A stretch of 32,752 nt of DNA from Longimicrobium sp. (GTDB lineage: Bacteria > Gemmatimonadota > Gemmatimonadetes > Longimicrobiales > Longimicrobiaceae): positions 1-32,752 of the forward strand of contig NZ_DATIND010000045.1 in assembly GCF_035474595.1 (NCBI RefSeq), read 5' to 3'. Position 1 is the stretch's first letter; each line of letters opens with the position of its first letter. The notes below the pieces were generated by a model, which had not been told where the DNA came from, searched no databases, and worked only from the letters and a program-made list of their open reading frames with translations. Both the position numbers and the translations under genes were made by a program. Below are positions 31,006 through 32,752 of the stretch, piece after piece.

Positions 31006-31049
31006 CGGATCAGAAGATCGGGAGTTCGATTCGAATTCTCTCCGGCGTA
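31006..31049 (+). other. Partial duplicate of the tRNA-Arg 3' half (possible attachment-site scar)
   Basis: CGGATCAGAAGATCGGGAG (31006-31024), then TTCGATTCGAATTCTCTCCG, resembles bases 30031-30069 of the tRNA, from the anticodon loop to the acceptor. It has one substitution and an inserted copy of a few bases in the T loop. No 5' half or acceptor partner exists, so it is not a tRNA gene. The rest of 30828-31154 holds nothing else I can identify. Confidence 0.7.
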
Positions 31050-31154
31050 CCTTCCACGTCGACGTCGCTTGTCCATGTTGGATGGGACGGGTTGCCGGGA
31101 TAGCTTTACGCGACAGCGGAGCCTGCCACCTGCGTCATCCACGTTCCCGAAGCC

Positions 31155-32579
31155 ATGAAGAAACTCTGGATCCTTCTCCTGCTGCTTGCGCCCGCGCCGG
31201 GCCGGGCGCAGACCCACGCCGACTCGGCTCTGATCGGCCGGATCCTGGTGGCGGAAGACCGGCGTGACTCCACCGACGCGGCCATCGCCCTGGGGCTGCG
31301 GCACGCCGACCCGCGCGTGCGGCTGATCGCCGGCCGGGCGCTGGGGCGGATCCGCGACCCGCTCTTCGCCGCGCGCGATTCGCTGCCGCCGCCGACCCCG
31401 CCTCCCGCGTGGCCCGAGCCGGCGTGGCGGCTTCGCTACCGCTCGCTCGCGGACCGGCGCGAGGACTGTGGAGCGCTGCGCGCCGCGCTGGACGACAGCG
31501 TCTGGCACGTGCGGCTCCGCGCGGCCGACCTGGCCCCGGCGCGGTGTGGAACGGATACGGCCTTGGTGCGCGTGCTGAGCCGGTGGGTCGACGCGGTGCC
31601 GCGCGGCACGGCCCGCCGCGCCGCGGGCGGGGTGTCGTGGCACGCGGGCGCCCACGCGGAGGTCGCGCTCGCGCGGATCGCGCCCGGCCTGGCGCGGGCG
31701 CGGCTCGGGAGGCTGTCCACGCATACGGACTGGCACGTGCGCCTGTACGCCGCCCGCGCCGCGGCCGTGCTGGCCGACACCCCGCGCCTGCGCACCCTCG
31801 CGCGCGACCCGGACGGCAACGTGCAGGAGGCGGCCATCGACGCGCTCGCCAGGCTGGTGGGCCACGGCGCGGACGACGTATATCTGGCCGCGCTCCACGG
31901 CAACGGCGCGCAGGCTGTCCGCGCCGCCGCGGTCGCGCTGAAAGGATCTCCGCTCCCCGCGGCGCGCGCGGCGGCGAACGCCGTGTTCGAGCAGTGGGTG
32001 CGCCGCGCGAACGACTCGGAGCGCGACGCTCGCGTGGCGCTGCTCGAGGCGGCCGGGCGCCCGGCCAGCGACGACCACCCCCCTCCGCCTCGCGTGGATC
32101 TGCCGCCGGACGCGGTCGCGCTGGCGCTGGGCAAGGACGTGCGCGTCCGGGTCACCCTGTCTCCCGGCTCCGGCGGAGGCTCGTTCGTGGTGCGGCTGCG
32201 CGGCGACATCGCGCCGGTGATGGCGGCACGCGTGCTCGCGCTGGTGCGCGGCGGCTACTACGACGGCGGCAACTGGCACCGCGTGGAGCCGGACTTCGTG
32301 ATCCAGGGTGGCGGTCCGGGAACGAACGAGTACGTGGGATACGCCCACTACCTGCGCGACGAGCTGGCAACCATCGCGCACCCCCGCGGCACGGTGGGGA
32401 TGAGCACGCGCGGCCACGACAGCGGCGACGCCCAGTGGTTCATCAACCTGAAGGACAATCCCCGCCTGGTGCGCGACTACACCATCTTCGCCGAGGTTAC
32501 CGAGAGCATCGGCGTGGTCGACGGGATTATGGAGGGAGACGTCGTCGCCACCATGCGCGTGGAGCCGCCCGGCCGCTGA
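31155..32579 (+). CDS. Exported HEAT-repeat/cyclophilin-type peptidyl-prolyl isomerase fusion
   Basis: 474 aa. A signal peptide (MKKLWILLLLLAPAPGRAQ) leads to about 300 residues of HEAT-like repeats (DAAIALGLRHADPRVRLIAG, SVWHVRLRAADLAPAR, TDWHVRLYAARAAAVLADT, DPDGNVQEAAIDALARLV). The C-terminal cyclophilin domain (from about residue 345) shows NWHRVEPDFVIQGGGPG and GTVGMSTRGHDSGDAQWFIN. The catalytic region is recognisable, although the usual FHR reads WHR. The protein would act in the periplasm or on the surface; the repeats may hold a client while prolyl bonds are isomerised (inference). No operon partner. It ends 36 nt before the group II intron end. Confidence 0.88.
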   Translation: MKKLWILLLLLAPAPGRAQTHADSALIGRILVAEDRRDSTDAAIALGLRHADPRVRLIAGRALGRIRDPLFAARDSLPPPTPPPAWPEPAWRLRYRSLADRREDCGALRAALDDSVWHVRLRAADLAPARCGTDTALVRVLSRWVDAVPRGTARRAAGGVSWHAGAHAEVALARIAPGLARARLGRLSTHTDWHVRLYAARAAAVLADTPRLRTLARDPDGNVQEAAIDALARLVGHGADDVYLAALHGNGAQAVRAAAVALKGSPLPAARAAANAVFEQWVRRANDSERDARVALLEAAGRPASDDHPPPPRVDLPPDAVALALGKDVRVRVTLSPGSGGGSFVVRLRGDIAPVMAARVLALVRGGYYDGGNWHRVEPDFVIQGGGPGTNEYVGYAHYLRDELATIAHPRGTVGMSTRGHDSGDAQWFINLKDNPRLVRDYTIFAEVTESIGVVDGIMEGDVVATMRVEPPGR

Positions 32580-32614
32580 CAAACGGGCAATCCCGCGCAG
32601 GAAAAGAGGAATCA

Positions 32615-32752
<138 letters not shown>

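Noticed and set aside
31006-31049. A second tRNA gene
   Set aside because: Only the 3' half is similar; no 5' acceptor or D arm can be folded upstream and the T loop is disrupted by inserted bases.

Overview
The window is uniformly very GC-rich (about 70% by eye), has dense coding with strong third-position GC, and carries gene families typical of soil Gram-negatives. These include DUF5916/CBM9-like outer-membrane proteins, BlaI/BlaR1 pairs, RND exporters, 6-bladed beta-propeller lipoproteins and Tat-exported flavoenzymes. Together with the families of dispersed palindromic repeats, this suggests a Gemmatimonadota bacterium of the Longimicrobium type. That assignment is inference from style, not from a marker gene.

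Layout. 1-1850: repeat-bearing flank, then an exported NamZ/DUF1343 muramidase-type hydrolase with a strong terminator. 1963-3699: an SDR epimerase and a TetR regulator transcribed divergently from an AT-rich promoter/operator. 3840-8993: a BlaI repressor and BlaR1-type M56 metalloprotease, then a large DUF5916 outer-membrane protein. The same 14-nt palindrome (GCTA-N6-TAGC) lies before blaI and before the DUF5916 gene, so these probably form one small regulon. 9054-10502: a secreted protein of unknown function flanked by three kinds of palindromic repeat.

10553-19842 (minus strand): a periplasmic adaptor, an RND pump, a beta-propeller protein and a second RND pump, with no TolC partner in the window. 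19996-23968 (minus strand): a five-gene cluster of two related exported mini-proteins with six cysteines each, a propeller lipoprotein, a membrane-anchored DsbA-like thiol oxidase and a Tat-exported FAD amine oxidase. This is the best candidate for an undescribed system. The cysteine peptides would be folded by the thiol oxidase, and the propeller and amine oxidase could bind or modify them.

24160-26253: an AT-rich regulatory island, a TPR protein with a Gly-Asp microsatellite, and an AbrB/Doc toxin-antitoxin pair. 26297-29833: a PafA-like phosphatase and a fatty-acid-CoA ligase diverge around an inverted pair of roughly 100-nt repeat elements. 29933-31049: a tRNA-Arg(ACG) preceded by a terminator-like hairpin, then a duplicated-domain DUF6766 membrane protein, then a partial copy of the tRNA 3' half that looks like an integration scar. 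31155-32579: an exported HEAT-repeat/cyclophilin fusion. 32615-end: the 3' end (domains V and VI) of a group II intron on the minus strand, which continues beyond the window.
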